Of a DNA stretch of 64,000 nucleotides, positions 31,501 to 40,416 are shown piece by piece. Below the pieces are notes generated by a model. That model was given only the letters and a program-made list of their open reading frames with translations, searched no databases and was not told the DNA's origin. Position numbers and translations under genes: made by a program. Location of the stretch: positions 496,001-560,000 of the forward strand of contig NZ_LR217705.1 of the NCBI RefSeq assembly GCF_900698885.1, given 5' to 3'. The stretch is from Erwinia_E haradaeae_H (GTDB lineage Bacteria > Pseudomonadota > Gammaproteobacteria > Enterobacterales > Enterobacteriaceae). Numbering within the stretch: position 1 is the stretch's first letter; every line of letters starts with the position of its first letter.

Positions 31501-32355
31501 CTATACTGCTGAGTTCGATTTTTCTAATCGCCACTGTAGCGCGCTTTTTAGTAATAGCATTAATATGGCCATCATAGTCAATAAGGTAGCAGCGGTGAAC
31601 GCGCCTACATCATTGCAATCTTGATGTAAAACTTCAACTTGTAACGGCAGGGTATAAGTTTCACCACGTATAGCTCCGGATACTACTGAAACCGCACCGA
31701 ATTCACCAATTGCTCTTGCATTAGTCAGCACCACACCATATAGAATCGCCCAACGGATATTTGGCAAGGTCACGCGAAAAAACATTTTCCATCCGCAAGC
31801 CCCTAAAAGCACTGCGGCTTCATCTTCCTGTCTACCTTGACTTAGCATTACTGGTACTAATTCACGCACAACAAATGGACAAGTAATAAAAGTTGTTACT
31901 AAAGCCATACCTTGCCATGAAAACATCAATTGAATATTATGTGTATTTAGCCAGCCTCCAATTGGAGTATTTACACCCCAAAATAGTAGATACATCAATC
32001 CTGCTACTACAGGTGACACGGCAAATGGAATGTCAAATAGAGTTAAAAGAAGTTGCCTACCAGGAAAAGTAAAGCGAGTTACTAGCCAGGCTAATAAAGT
32101 ACCAAATATTAAATTAATTGGTACCACAATTAAGGTAATTAATAAAGTTAGTTTAATGGCATGGAGCATATTATCATCACACAAATTTCTGAGAAATGAC
32201 CATGGTCCTTCAGAAAAAGCAGTGCTAAAAATAGCTATTAGCGGCATTACTAATAACAATATAGAAATAATTACCCCTGTGCTAATTAATGTTCTCTGCC
32301 TCCATCGGTTCATGCATGAATAGTTGGCGCCATGAGCTTTTCGCGCTTTAGGCAT
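31501..32355 (-). CDS. cysW: Sulfate/thiosulfate ABC transporter permease CysW
   Basis: Inner-membrane permease with about six membrane helices, pairing with CysU. 284 residues against 291. The first helix is ISTGVIISILLLVMPLIAIF; the binding-protein-dependent permease signature lies in EDEAAVLLGACGWKMFFRVTLPNIRW (EAA loop) with ARAIGEFGAVSVVSG after it. The ATG overlaps the cysU stop by one base (TAATG), which indicates translational coupling. No disabling change is seen. Confidence 0.95.
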   Translation of the reverse strand: MPKARKAHGANYSCMNRWRQRTLISTGVIISILLLVMPLIAIFSTAFSEGPWSFLRNLCDDNMLHAIKLTLLITLIVVPINLIFGTLLAWLVTRFTFPGRQLLLTLFDIPFAVSPVVAGLMYLLFWGVNTPIGGWLNTHNIQLMFSWQGMALVTTFITCPFVVRELVPVMLSQGRQEDEAAVLLGACGWKMFFRVTLPNIRWAILYGVVLTNARAIGEFGAVSVVSGAIRGETYTLPLQVEVLHQDCNDVGAFTAATLLTMMAILMLLLKSALQWRLEKSNSAV

Positions 32356-33188
32356 TATTGTCCTCCAATTCTTTGGCCAAAGCGGTTTTGTAAAATATTT
32401 ATTATAAATAATAAAAATAGTGAAGTTATTAAAATTACTGAAGCAATCGCAGTAGCCGCTGGATAATCATATTCTTGTAAACGAACAAAAATCATTAGGG
32501 AAGTTACCTCAGTTTTCCATGCAATATTTCCAGCTATGAAAATTACCGCACCAAATTCACCTAAGCTGCGAGTAAATGATAAAACTGCACCTGCTAGCAA
32601 TGAAGGTCCGACCTCTGGTAGTACAACTCGAATAAAGCTTTGAAATTTAGAAGCTCCAAGTGTTTCTGCGGCTTCTTCATATTCTGGTCCTAGCTCTTCT
32701 AATACTGGTTGTACTGTGCGTATCACAAAAGGGGCGCTAGTAAAAGCCATCGCAATCGCAATGCCTACCCAAGTATAAGAAATTTTAATATCAAAATAGG
32801 ATAGCCATTGCCCATACCAACCATTAATAGAAAATAACTTTGTCAAGGTAAGACCTGCAACAGCTGTAGGAAGGGCAAATGGTAGGTCTATAAGGCTATC
32901 TAAAAGTAGACGTCCACTAAAATTATAGCGTGTTAATATCCACGCCATCAGCATCCCAAAGAATGTATTAAAAATAGATGCAGCTCCGGCAGAAAGTAGA
33001 GTAACTTTATATGCAGTAATTACTTGTGGACTAGTAATGACCTCCCAATATTGCGATAAGGTCATTTGTGATAACTGCATCAACAAGGCACTTACAGGGA
33101 GTAATAAAATAATACAAGTAAAAAATAAGCTACTGCCTAAGCTGAGAGCAAATCCTGGTAGAACGTTTTTACTTTGTGTATCAAACAT
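32355..33188 (-). CDS. cysU: Sulfate/thiosulfate ABC transporter permease CysU
   Basis: Second inner-membrane permease of the importer. Start set at ATG (MFDTQSKNVLPGFALSLGSS), which gives 277 residues, the E. coli length; a GTG two codons upstream is open too. The EAA loop is EYEEAAETLGASKFQSFIRV, followed by SFTRSLGEFGAVIFIAG; the core is close to identical to E. coli. The ATG begins 3 bases after the cysP stop. Also known as cysT. Confidence 0.95.
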   Translation of the reverse strand: MFDTQSKNVLPGFALSLGSSLFFTCIILLLPVSALLMQLSQMTLSQYWEVITSPQVITAYKVTLLSAGAASIFNTFFGMLMAWILTRYNFSGRLLLDSLIDLPFALPTAVAGLTLTKLFSINGWYGQWLSYFDIKISYTWVGIAIAMAFTSAPFVIRTVQPVLEELGPEYEEAAETLGASKFQSFIRVVLPEVGPSLLAGAVLSFTRSLGEFGAVIFIAGNIAWKTEVTSLMIFVRLQEYDYPAATAIASVILITSLFLLFIINILQNRFGQRIGGQ

Positions 33189-33190
33189 GA

Positions 33191-34204
33191 TCACTCATGC
33201 CTCATCGCTAAGAGCTTATCTAGCTCACCACCGCTAGCAAAATGCATTCGATTGATGCGATCCCAGCCACCAAAATCCTTTTCTATCGTTAAGAATTTTG
33301 TATATGGAAAACGATCTTGATTTTTTTTCATTAACTGTACGTTATTTACACGATAATAAAAATTAGTAATAATTTTTTGGGCAGATGGTGTAAAAAGGTA
33401 ACGAAGATAGTCTTTTGCTACTTGTTCAGTATGATTTTGGCTGAGGTTTTTATCAATCCATGTTACTGGAAATCTTGCCATAATATTATTTTTTGGAACA
33501 ATTACTTGGTAACCCTGTTGCAGGTATCGATTACAAATAGTATTGACTTCAGATTCAAAACTAATCAATACGTCACCTATATTATGCCCGACAAAGGTTG
33601 TGGTAGCGCCTCGCCCTCCTATATCAAATACTTCTACATTGTTTAGTAATTTTTTCATAAACTGCTCAGTTTTTAATATATCTTTATTATTGATACGCTG
33701 CGCGATACCCCATGCAGCTAACCACGTATAGCGTCCGTTACCTGAAGTTTTTGGATTAGAAAAAATTAATTTTACATCTTTACGTATGAGATCGCTCCAA
33801 TCTCGGATATGTTTTGGATTACCCTTTCGTACTAAAAATGCCATTGTAGAATAAAATGGTGAACTATTATTAGGTAAACGATTTTGCCAATCAGAAGGGA
33901 TAAGATGACCTTTGTCGTGTAAAATTTGAATATCGGTAACTTGATTATAGGTCACTACATCTGCCTTTAATCCTTGTAAAATAGATAGTGCTTGCTTAGA
34001 TGAACCTGCGTGAGATTGTTTAATAGTTAACATATCATTAGGATGTGTTTGTGCCCATTGTTTTTCAAATTCAGAATTCAAAGCTAAAAATAATTCACGT
34101 GATACATCATAAGAACTGTTAAGTAACACAGTAGCCTGCGCACTACTACCCAGCACCAACGAACATATACAAGCTATTATTTTTTTAATCGTCGGTAATG
34201 TCAT
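33191..34204 (-). CDS. cysP: Periplasmic thiosulfate/sulfate-binding protein CysP
   Basis: Captures thiosulfate or sulfate in the periplasm and hands it to CysUWA. 337 residues against 338. A Sec signal peptide is clear: positively charged MTLPTIKK, hydrophobic IIACICSLVLGSS, then AQA before TVLLNSSYDVS, the same mature start as E. coli CysP (TELLNSSYDVS). Ligand loops SHAGSSKQA, NPKTSGNGRYTWLAAWG and GGRGATTTF are conserved. The sequence resembles CysP more than the paralogue Sbp. First gene of cysPUWA. It ends in TGA. Confidence 0.95.
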   Translation of the reverse strand: MTLPTIKKIIACICSLVLGSSAQATVLLNSSYDVSRELFLALNSEFEKQWAQTHPNDMLTIKQSHAGSSKQALSILQGLKADVVTYNQVTDIQILHDKGHLIPSDWQNRLPNNSSPFYSTMAFLVRKGNPKHIRDWSDLIRKDVKLIFSNPKTSGNGRYTWLAAWGIAQRINNKDILKTEQFMKKLLNNVEVFDIGGRGATTTFVGHNIGDVLISFESEVNTICNRYLQQGYQVIVPKNNIMARFPVTWIDKNLSQNHTEQVAKDYLRYLFTPSAQKIITNFYYRVNNVQLMKKNQDRFPYTKFLTIEKDFGGWDRINRMHFASGGELDKLLAMRHE

Positions 34205-35093
34205 TACATCTCCTAAAAATCAATTACCTGATATCGAGAAATTAGTTAAATCTATTAGTTAATCTAATAAAATATAGCGGCTTTATATATTATTTTTACA
34301 CTTCTTAATGAGAACAACTCTAAGTATATAAAAAATGGATTTATAAAGTCATTATCTAGTAAAATATACTAAACATTCTCTAAAATGTTTTTTCTGTAAA
34401 ACCAAAACGTTCGGTGAAATATCGCCAAATATTTTACTATGATATGTGTTCTTGCCTCAATGATATCATTTGATAGATTGTTGCTAACAATCTTATATAT
34501 TACTATAATGCTATACAACCTCTTTATCTGTTATCTTTTATTATTAGTGTTCTAAATAATTTAGAATAATTTAGTATGTTGTCTCTTAAACTTATATACG
34601 ATCATTTATGATTTTATCATTTTAGTAAGCTATTGCCTTATTCATCGAATAAGCCTGACTTTATTTACAAAGTCGATTTGGTAGTAACAAAAAAAAATTT
34701 CTTGATGTCAGAAGGCCTTTAAATAATTTTATATCAAAATAAGAAAAACTACATATTATGTTGACTAATACTTAAATCTCGCAACGTACATCTTCTATTA
34801 TTTGATAGATATATTCAGGACAAATGCTTTTAGAAATGTTCATTTTTAATAAAATTTTATTATCTACTATAAACTACAATGTATCGCATCAATCTTATCC
34901 TGCTAAATATTATATCCCTGGTAATATGATAAGCAATACAGTCTCTTATATTATATAGCGATATTTTAAGGGGGTTCTTAAAAGTAAGAATTAGTATATT
35001 TCATTCTATATCTTAATAGTATTTTGTGTATTTCAGTTGTTTTTATAAATTTAATTTACCTTGTTTAGTAGAGATTGTGGTATGTAAGTAATA

Positions 35094-35118
35094 CTAAGTA
35101 ATACTAAGTATTACTTAG
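35094..35118. repeat. 11-bp perfect hairpin within 10-bp tandem copies
   Basis: Arms CTAAGTAATAC and GTATTACTTAG around a TAA loop. The left arm belongs to a head-to-tail duplication of TAAGTAATAC. Lies about 850 bases upstream of accB. Confidence 0.75.
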
Positions 35119-35156
35119 TGTGTAATAAAGTTTGGTAGATTACCATACCCTTCATA

Positions 35157-35229
35157 TGGTATTATACTAACTTGGTATTATACTAACTAAATCTTATATA
35201 AGAATCTTATATTAGAATCTTATATTAGA
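35157..35229. repeat. Two adjacent tandem repeats (16-bp x2, 13-bp x3)
   Basis: First, two copies of a 16-base unit containing GGTATTATACTAAC. Then three copies of a 13-base unit, ATCTTATATAAGA followed by ATCTTATATTAGA twice (35191-35229). They are head to tail, with few differences, so they are recent slippage products. Confidence 0.8.
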
Positions 35230-35967
35230 TGTATCATTTTTGATAAATTTTTTATAATACTTTTTGTGTTTTTTCGCAAAACATTTTAAATCTGATTTTA
35301 CCAGTTTTTGAAATACAGGTATCTATGGTGTATGCTAATAATTTAGGGATTGTTAGAAAGTTAAGTAGTGATGTATAAAAAAAGTTATCTTCTTTAATGC
35401 CATAACTGTAAATTTTATCTGAAAGGATGATAAAATAGCTATAGCCATGTATTTTGTGTAATACCTAAATAATCTTAGATAATAGAAAAGCAATTATCAA
35501 TAAGTTTTATATAATTATGGAAATGTCTAACATTAATCTCCAAAGTATGTATGATAAGATATGAAAAAAGTTGACCTCATCATGAGGTTTTGTGATATAT
35601 CTAAAGTTACCGCATCACTGAGCTTTCTAAAATATCTCCAAGAAACCCCGGTTTAATCTAGATATAGCGTCTCTGTGCATTTTTATTTAGATAATGAGAT
35701 TATAGACATAATAATAAATGATACATCGTTAAATTTATAAGAAAAATACTACATTTAAAAGATATATATGATATCTATCAATTTAGTAGTGAATATTCAC
35801 GTGTTATGTGAACATTAAGGCTTACCAGCCCATATTTGATATCCAATATATATTAACTCGTCTCTAGTAATGAGATCTGTATAGTGATTATTAACAGATA
35901 CTCCTAACTTAATCAAGCGTATTAAACGCTGCCACCTTCTAATTGTACTAAGTACGGAATAACATTT

Positions 35968-36438
35968 ATGGATATTCGTAAACTTAAAAAATTAATTACA
36001 TTAGTTGAAGTATCCGGCATTGCTGAATTAGAGGTCTCTGAAGGAGAAGAGTCAGTGCGTATTATTCGCACGATAAATCAAACCGGTCATTCTGTTTTAC
36101 ATAACACTAATACAGCGCAGACGATCCGGCAATCCGTTACAAGCACTGAAGTGCCATCAATGATTACACCAAGTCAGAAAAGATCTTATTTATCTGAAGT
36201 AGGAAGCTACATAGTTCGATCTCCTATGGTTGGTACTGTTTATCTTACTCCTAGCGCTAATGCATCAGCATTTGTAGAAGTTGGTCAGAAAATTCATTCT
36301 GGTGATACTTTATGTATTGTAGAAGCAATGAAAATGATGAATCACATTGAAGCGGAGCAATCCGGTATTGTAAAAGCGATTTTAGTTGAAAATGGTCAAC
36401 CTGTTGAATTTGATGAACCACTACTCATCATTGAATAA
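35968..36438 (+). CDS. accB: Biotin carboxyl carrier protein of acetyl-CoA carboxylase
   Basis: Carries biotin between the carboxylase and transferase parts of acetyl-CoA carboxylase. 156 residues, as in E. coli. The N-terminal dimerisation segment is MDIRKLKKLITLVEVSGIAELEVSEGEESVRI in E. coli style, then a Ser/Thr/Pro linker (about 45-80), then the biotinyl domain from SPMVGTVYLTPS. The modified lysine is in EAMKMM, with the usual methionines on both sides. accC follows after 11 bases. It is the likely only substrate of the shortened BirA in this window. Confidence 0.97.
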   Translation: MDIRKLKKLITLVEVSGIAELEVSEGEESVRIIRTINQTGHSVLHNTNTAQTIRQSVTSTEVPSMITPSQKRSYLSEVGSYIVRSPMVGTVYLTPSANASAFVEVGQKIHSGDTLCIVEAMKMMNHIEAEQSGIVKAILVENGQPVEFDEPLLIIE

Positions 36439-36449
36439 CGAGGGCAACT

Positions 36450-37799
36450 ATGCTGGATAAAATTATTATTGCTAATCGTGGTGAAATTGCACTACGTATT
36501 TTACGTGCTTGTAAAGAGCTTGGTATTAAAACTGTAGCGGTCCACTCTACAGTAGATCGAGACTTAAAACACGTTTTACTTGCTGATGAAACTGTCTGTA
36601 TTGGCCCCCCTCCGTCAGTAAAAAGTTACTTAAATATTCCAGCTTTAATTTCAGCTGCAGAAATCACTGGTGCTGTTGGGGTTCATCCTGGATATGGTTT
36701 TCTTTCTGAAAATGCTGATTTTGCTGAGCAAATGGAACGTTCAGGATTTATCTTTATTGGGCCAAAATCTGACACGATTCGTCTGATGGGTGATAAGGTA
36801 TCAGCAATTGCCATCATGAAGAAAGCAGGTATTCCTACAGTTCCTGGTTCTGATGGACCTTTAACGAAGGATATGAGCAAAAATAGAGAATTCGCGAATC
36901 GTATTGGTTATCCGGTGATGATTAAGGCCTCTGGAGGCGGGGGTGGTCGAGGTATGCATGTTGTGAGAAGTGATCATGATTTAGAACAATTAATACATAT
37001 GACTCAAACAGAGGCGCAAGCAGCTTTTAATAATAACATAGTTTATATGGAGAAATATTTAGAAAACCCACGTCACATTGAGATTCAGGTTTTAGCTGAT
37101 AGCCATGGTAATGCTATTTATCTTGCTGAGCGAGACTGTTCTATGCAACGTCGACACCAGAAGGTAGTAGAAGAAGCCCCAGCTCCAGGTATTACTGATA
37201 AAATGCGTCGATATATAGGGGATTGCTGCTCTAAAGCATGCATCGATATCGGATATCGTGGAGCGGGGACTTTTGAGTTTTTATATGAAGATGGTGAATT
37301 CTATTTTATTGAGATGAATACACGTATTCAGGTTGAGCACACTGTTACTGAGATGATTACAGGTATTGATTTAATTAAAGAGCAATTACGTATTGCAGCT
37401 GGACATCCATTGTCAGTTAAAGAAGAAGAAGTTGTTATTCGTGGGCATTCCCTGGAATGTCGTATTAATGCTGAAGATGCTCATACTTTTGTGCCTAGTC
37501 CAGGAAAAATCACTCGTTTTCATGCCCCTGGTGGGTTTGGTGTACGCTGGGAATCACATGTATATGCTGGCTATAGCGTGCCCTTATATTATGATTCAAT
37601 GATTGGTAAACTCATAACTTTTGGAGAAAGCCGTGATGTAGCCATTGCTCGCATGAAAAATGCATTAACCGAGTTAATTATTGATGGAATAAAGACTAAT
37701 ATTAAACTTCAGATGGATATCATGTCGGATGTTAATTTTCAATTGGGTGGAACCAACATCCATTATCTAGAGAAAAAACTTGGTCTAATGGAAACATAA
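36450..37799 (+). CDS. accC: Biotin carboxylase subunit of acetyl-CoA carboxylase
   Basis: ATP-grasp enzyme that carboxylates the biotin on AccB with bicarbonate, the first step of fatty acid synthesis. 449 residues, as in E. coli. Marks are IANRGEIALRILRACKELGI (N-terminus), HPGYGFLSENADF, the glycine-rich ATP loop SGGGGGRGMH, EKYLENPRHIEIQVL, and the catalytic EMNTRIQVEHTVTE with the bicarbonate-site Arg. It forms an operon with accB. Shadow frames occur on both strands inside it. Intact. Confidence 0.98.
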   Translation: MLDKIIIANRGEIALRILRACKELGIKTVAVHSTVDRDLKHVLLADETVCIGPPPSVKSYLNIPALISAAEITGAVGVHPGYGFLSENADFAEQMERSGFIFIGPKSDTIRLMGDKVSAIAIMKKAGIPTVPGSDGPLTKDMSKNREFANRIGYPVMIKASGGGGGRGMHVVRSDHDLEQLIHMTQTEAQAAFNNNIVYMEKYLENPRHIEIQVLADSHGNAIYLAERDCSMQRRHQKVVEEAPAPGITDKMRRYIGDCCSKACIDIGYRGAGTFEFLYEDGEFYFIEMNTRIQVEHTVTEMITGIDLIKEQLRIAAGHPLSVKEEEVVIRGHSLECRINAEDAHTFVPSPGKITRFHAPGGFGVRWESHVYAGYSVPLYYDSMIGKLITFGESRDVAIARMKNALTELIIDGIKTNIKLQMDIMSDVNFQLGGTNIHYLEKKLGLMET

Positions 37800-38978
37800 T
37801 AATTATTATCTATTTTAAATAGAGTAATCGAAGTACTTTCAATGAAATTTTAGAACTAGACAATGATGATTGGTCACTCAAGATATAGTCAAAAGCTATA
37901 TATAATTTATTATATATAATTCATTTATAGTATAGTATCAGATCTAGAATGTTGCTTGTTCAATATCTGAACTGTTATTACTAGTATAACACTAGTAGAC
38001 GACTGATCTAACATTTCTGTACTTTACCATTAGTAAAAGTGTGTCTATATAGGCGCATAGGTTTTATTTACATTCTATATAAAGCACAGTATAAGATATA
38101 GAATAAGATTCTGAATCTTAATGTTAATATTATTTAAATGCATTTTGACTTATGTATTTAAAAGAGATTGTTTGCGCTTAATAAGATTGCTGTTACGCTA
38201 TGATGGCGATGATGATGAATATTTATAGTAGCTATGTATAAGAAGGTTGTTTTTATTTTTAAAAGTAGTGACTCACTTAATTTGTTATTAGTAGTTTTAT
38301 ATAAATTGAATAGAAATAACTGGTACAGTTACAATATTTAATATAATACATCATGTGATAGTGAAAATAGTAATTACATTAACTTCATAACAACTAACAC
38401 CAGGCGATAATAATTCTTACAGGCATTTTACTTAAATAAATTATTTTTTACTTTTGATAAAAGTAAAAAATAATTTCACCTAGGACTGAATAACTCAAGA
38501 GATGCTAAAATAGTACTAAATTGGTCTCTGTATATACATTAAAATTACGAAAAAATATTTTACATTTTTAATCTCTTAATGTTTGAAAGAATTAGATAAT
38601 ATGATATCTGGTGTTCTATATTTATAAACTCACTAACATTATATAATATAGAATATTAATATTTTATTTTATTTTAAGATAAGAGTAATTATTAGTAAAA
38701 TAATTCTCCATCAATATCTTAAAATTTAATAAAATTTAGCTAAAATTATTTATAATTAATGCATTAAAAGAAAATGGAAAAATCATAACAGTGTTTATTT
38801 ATAAAAATTTTTTTATTATAACGTAAGTTCTTAAGAAGCAAAGATCTATATATTTTATATATATGATTGTCATTAATTTTATTATCATCATTGTTTTTTT
38901 TGATATCACAGGTTTTCGGTGTGTTTTTTGACTTAATTTTTGTATTATATTATATAATATAAATCTTAAAATCTTATT
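37800..38978. other. Gap between accC and the leuW-type tRNA cluster
   Basis: 1.2 kb without a supported gene. E. coli neighbours of accC (yhdT, panF, prmA, dusB, fis) are not recognised. The main structure is the 18-bp perfect inverted repeat at 38438-38476. Confidence 0.55.
38438..38476. repeat. 18-bp perfect hairpin with 3-base loop
   Basis: Left arm AAATTATTTTTTACTTTT and right arm AAAAGTAAAAAATAATTT are exact complements around GAT. It is the longest perfect hairpin I noticed. It lies 640 bases past accC and 500 bases past the 3' end of the leftward tRNA cluster, so it is not obviously the terminator of either, and no T-run follows the stem. Confidence 0.85.
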
Positions 38979-39053
38979 TGGCTGGGGCGCAGGGATTCGA
39001 ACCCCGGAATACTGGCATCAGAAACCAGCGCCTTACCGCTTGGCTACACCCCA
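38979..39053 (-). tRNA. tRNA-Gln (anticodon CTG)
   Basis: 75 bases with encoded CCA. The acceptor stem is TGGGGTG paired with TGCGCCCCA-side bases in the usual glutamine pattern (U1-A72), and the anticodon is CTG. It corresponds to E. coli glnV/glnX and is the last gene of the cluster. The acceptor stem has drifted at its inner end relative to E. coli. Confidence 0.96.
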
Positions 39054-39060
39054 GTATAAT

Positions 39061-39137
39061 TGGTAGCTACTACGGGAATCGAACCCGTGACCTCAGCGTT
39101 ATGAGTGCTGCGCTCTGACCGTCTGAGCTAAGTAGCC
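39061..39137 (-). tRNA. metU: tRNA-Met (anticodon CAT), elongator type
   Basis: 77 bases with encoded CCA and anticodon loop CTCATAA. The acceptor stem is GGCTACT/AGTAGCT with a G1-U72 closing pair, unlike the unpaired C1 of initiator tRNA; position in the leuW-gln-met-gln cluster identifies it with E. coli metT/metU elongator tRNA. It lies 7 bases from the next tRNA. Confidence 0.96.
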
Positions 39138-39191
39138 AAAAATATATTTTACATTACTATAAGAAGTTACTATAGATGATATTATTGATGA

Positions 39192-39263
39192 CTGGGGTAC
39201 CTGGATTCGAACCAGGGAATGCCGGTATCAAAAACCGGTGCCTTACCGCTTGGCTATACCCCA
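39192..39263 (-). tRNA. tRNA-Gln (anticodon TTG), 3' end encoded as TCA
   Basis: 72 bases without the 3' terminus; acceptor stem TGGGGTA/TACCCCA, anticodon loop TTTTGAT (TTG), discriminator G. The next three bases on the minus strand (39191-39189) are TCA, not CCA. The other eight tRNA genes in the window encode CCA. It corresponds to E. coli glnU/glnW. Maturation would need 3' trimming and a CCA-adding enzyme. Confidence 0.96.
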
Positions 39264-39287
39264 TTTGTTCTTGACTATCCCGTGAAA

Positions 39288-39372
39288 TGGTGCGGAAGGC
39301 GAGACTTGAACTCGCAGACCTTTCGGCGCCAGAACCTAAATCTGGTGCGTTTACCAATTTCGCCACTCCCGC
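39288..39372 (-). tRNA. leuW: tRNA-Leu (anticodon TAG)
   Basis: An 85-base class II tRNA with encoded CCA. The acceptor stem is GCGGGAG/CTTCCGC with one G-U pair, the anticodon loop TTTAGGT gives TAG, and the variable arm is present. First gene of the cluster. A perfect TATAAT on the minus strand at 39385-39390, 12 bases upstream, is a likely -10; no good -35 is visible. Confidence 0.97.
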
Positions 39373-39729
39373 TGACATGAGGTTATTATAATATAGGTTG
39401 TAATTTTATGAGGTGTGATCTCAATTTATAAAAGATTAATATCTTATTTCATATTATGATAATTTATCTTTTCTACGTCAACTAATTTTTAGTATTAATA
39501 GGGGTGAAATGTAATCTAAATACCCGGCGGTTCGTCATGTAGTTGCGTAGGTGTTTGCATTCAGACTGAGTTTTTAGAAAATTTTTTATTTTTTCTTTAT
39601 TATTAACATATAGCCATTGTAATTCAATTAATACTATTCCTGTATCTATCCCTATCACGATAGGGATAGATAATAAGATTTATCCTAAATCTACTGAACT
39701 TTTAGAGGACTTTTGCTGCAATTAGGATT
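39373..39729. other. Spacer between the tRNA cluster and yjjG
   Basis: 360 bases. It holds the tRNA operon promoter (TATAAT at 39385-39390, minus strand) and a strong inverted repeat at 39644-39671 just past yjjG. No gene is seen. Confidence 0.55.
39644..39671 (-). terminator. Possible hairpin terminator of rimI-yjjG
   Basis: Arms ATCTATCCCTATC and GATAGGGATAGAT are exact complements over 13 bases with a 2-base gap (CACG in practice as loop). It lies about 60 bases past the yjjG stop, and its GC content is high for the region. No U-tract follows on either strand, so intrinsic termination is not proven; it may be a 3'-stabilising stem. Confidence 0.45.
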
Positions 39730-40416
39730 TTATAATGATTTATTCAATAAATCCTGTAACTCTTGTAAACAAGTAATTTGCCAGTTTGGGTTAATTCCAT
39801 GTGGTTTTTTTCGACCATTATGGTTCAACCAGCAAGTTGAAAACCCAGCATTGATACCTCCAATGATGTCAGATTCTAAAGTATCTCCAACCATAAGAAC
39901 TCTATGGGGTACAGGATTAGACATTTTATTCAGTGCAAAATTAAAAATTTTAGGATGTGGCTTAGCATAACCAACTTGTTCAGACGCGATAAGAAGATTA
40001 AAATATTTTGAAAAACAATTACGTGTTATACGTGTTTCTTGTAATGCAGTAAAACCATTTGTAATAATACCAATTTTTACTTTTCCATACAGATAACTTA
40101 GTAGGTCTTTTGCACCAGGAAGCGGAGTGCAAATTTCTCCCATCGCTGTTAAAAAGCCATTATTTAGCTCATGAGTAGCAACACCTAACTTATTAGCCCA
40201 TTCTTTAAAACGATCATGTTGTAATTTCGAGAGATTAATAGAATTATTTTGATAGTCTATCCACAGTCTTTTATTAACAGATTGATACTTATCGTAATCA
40301 TTACGAGTGAAGTAGATTTCATATTTTTTAAAAAGCTTCTTTAAACCAGAAAAGGAATCAAAGTAAAATAGCGTATCATCAGCATCAAATAATATCCACT
40401 CCCATTTTACTAACAT
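39730..40416 (-). CDS. yjjG: HAD-family pyrimidine nucleotidase YjjG
   Basis: Cytoplasmic HAD phosphatase; E. coli YjjG dephosphorylates dUMP, dTMP and non-canonical pyrimidine nucleotides (house-cleaning). 228 residues against 225. HAD motifs are complete: DADDTLF (nucleophile and acid Asp), ITNGF (motif II), the lysine in GYAKPHPKIF and VGDTLESDIIGG (motif IV). The start ATG overlaps the ancestral 3' end of rimI, as expected for the E. coli rimI-yjjG pair. A plus-strand open frame inside it is a shadow. Confidence 0.95.
   Translation of the reverse strand: MLVKWEWILFDADDTLFYFDSFSGLKKLFKKYEIYFTRNDYDKYQSVNKRLWIDYQNNSINLSKLQHDRFKEWANKLGVATHELNNGFLTAMGEICTPLPGAKDLLSYLYGKVKIGIITNGFTALQETRITRNCFSKYFNLLIASEQVGYAKPHPKIFNFALNKMSNPVPHRVLMVGDTLESDIIGGINAGFSTCWLNHNGRKKPHGINPNWQITCLQELQDLLNKSL

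Larger units (their letters stand above)
34205..35967. other. 1.8-kb divergent gap between cysP and accB
   Basis: Contains the promoters of cysPUWA (leftward) and accBC (rightward). No intact gene is seen; E. coli aroQ, which precedes accB, is not recognisable. The segment 35088-35229 is full of short tandem copies (listed). The last 150 bases before accB are less AT-rich than the rest, consistent with a retained accB leader, though I cannot define an element. A CGGA precedes the accB ATG. Confidence 0.5.

Noticed and set aside
35815..35960. Minus-strand open stretch ahead of accB (RLIRLIKLGVSVNN...)
   Set aside because: The frame continues as antisense of accB, and no family is recognisable; the lower AT content probably reflects the accB leader.
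39157..39378. 73-codon minus-strand open frame across tRNA-Leu and tRNA-Gln
   Set aside because: Translation of tRNA genes.
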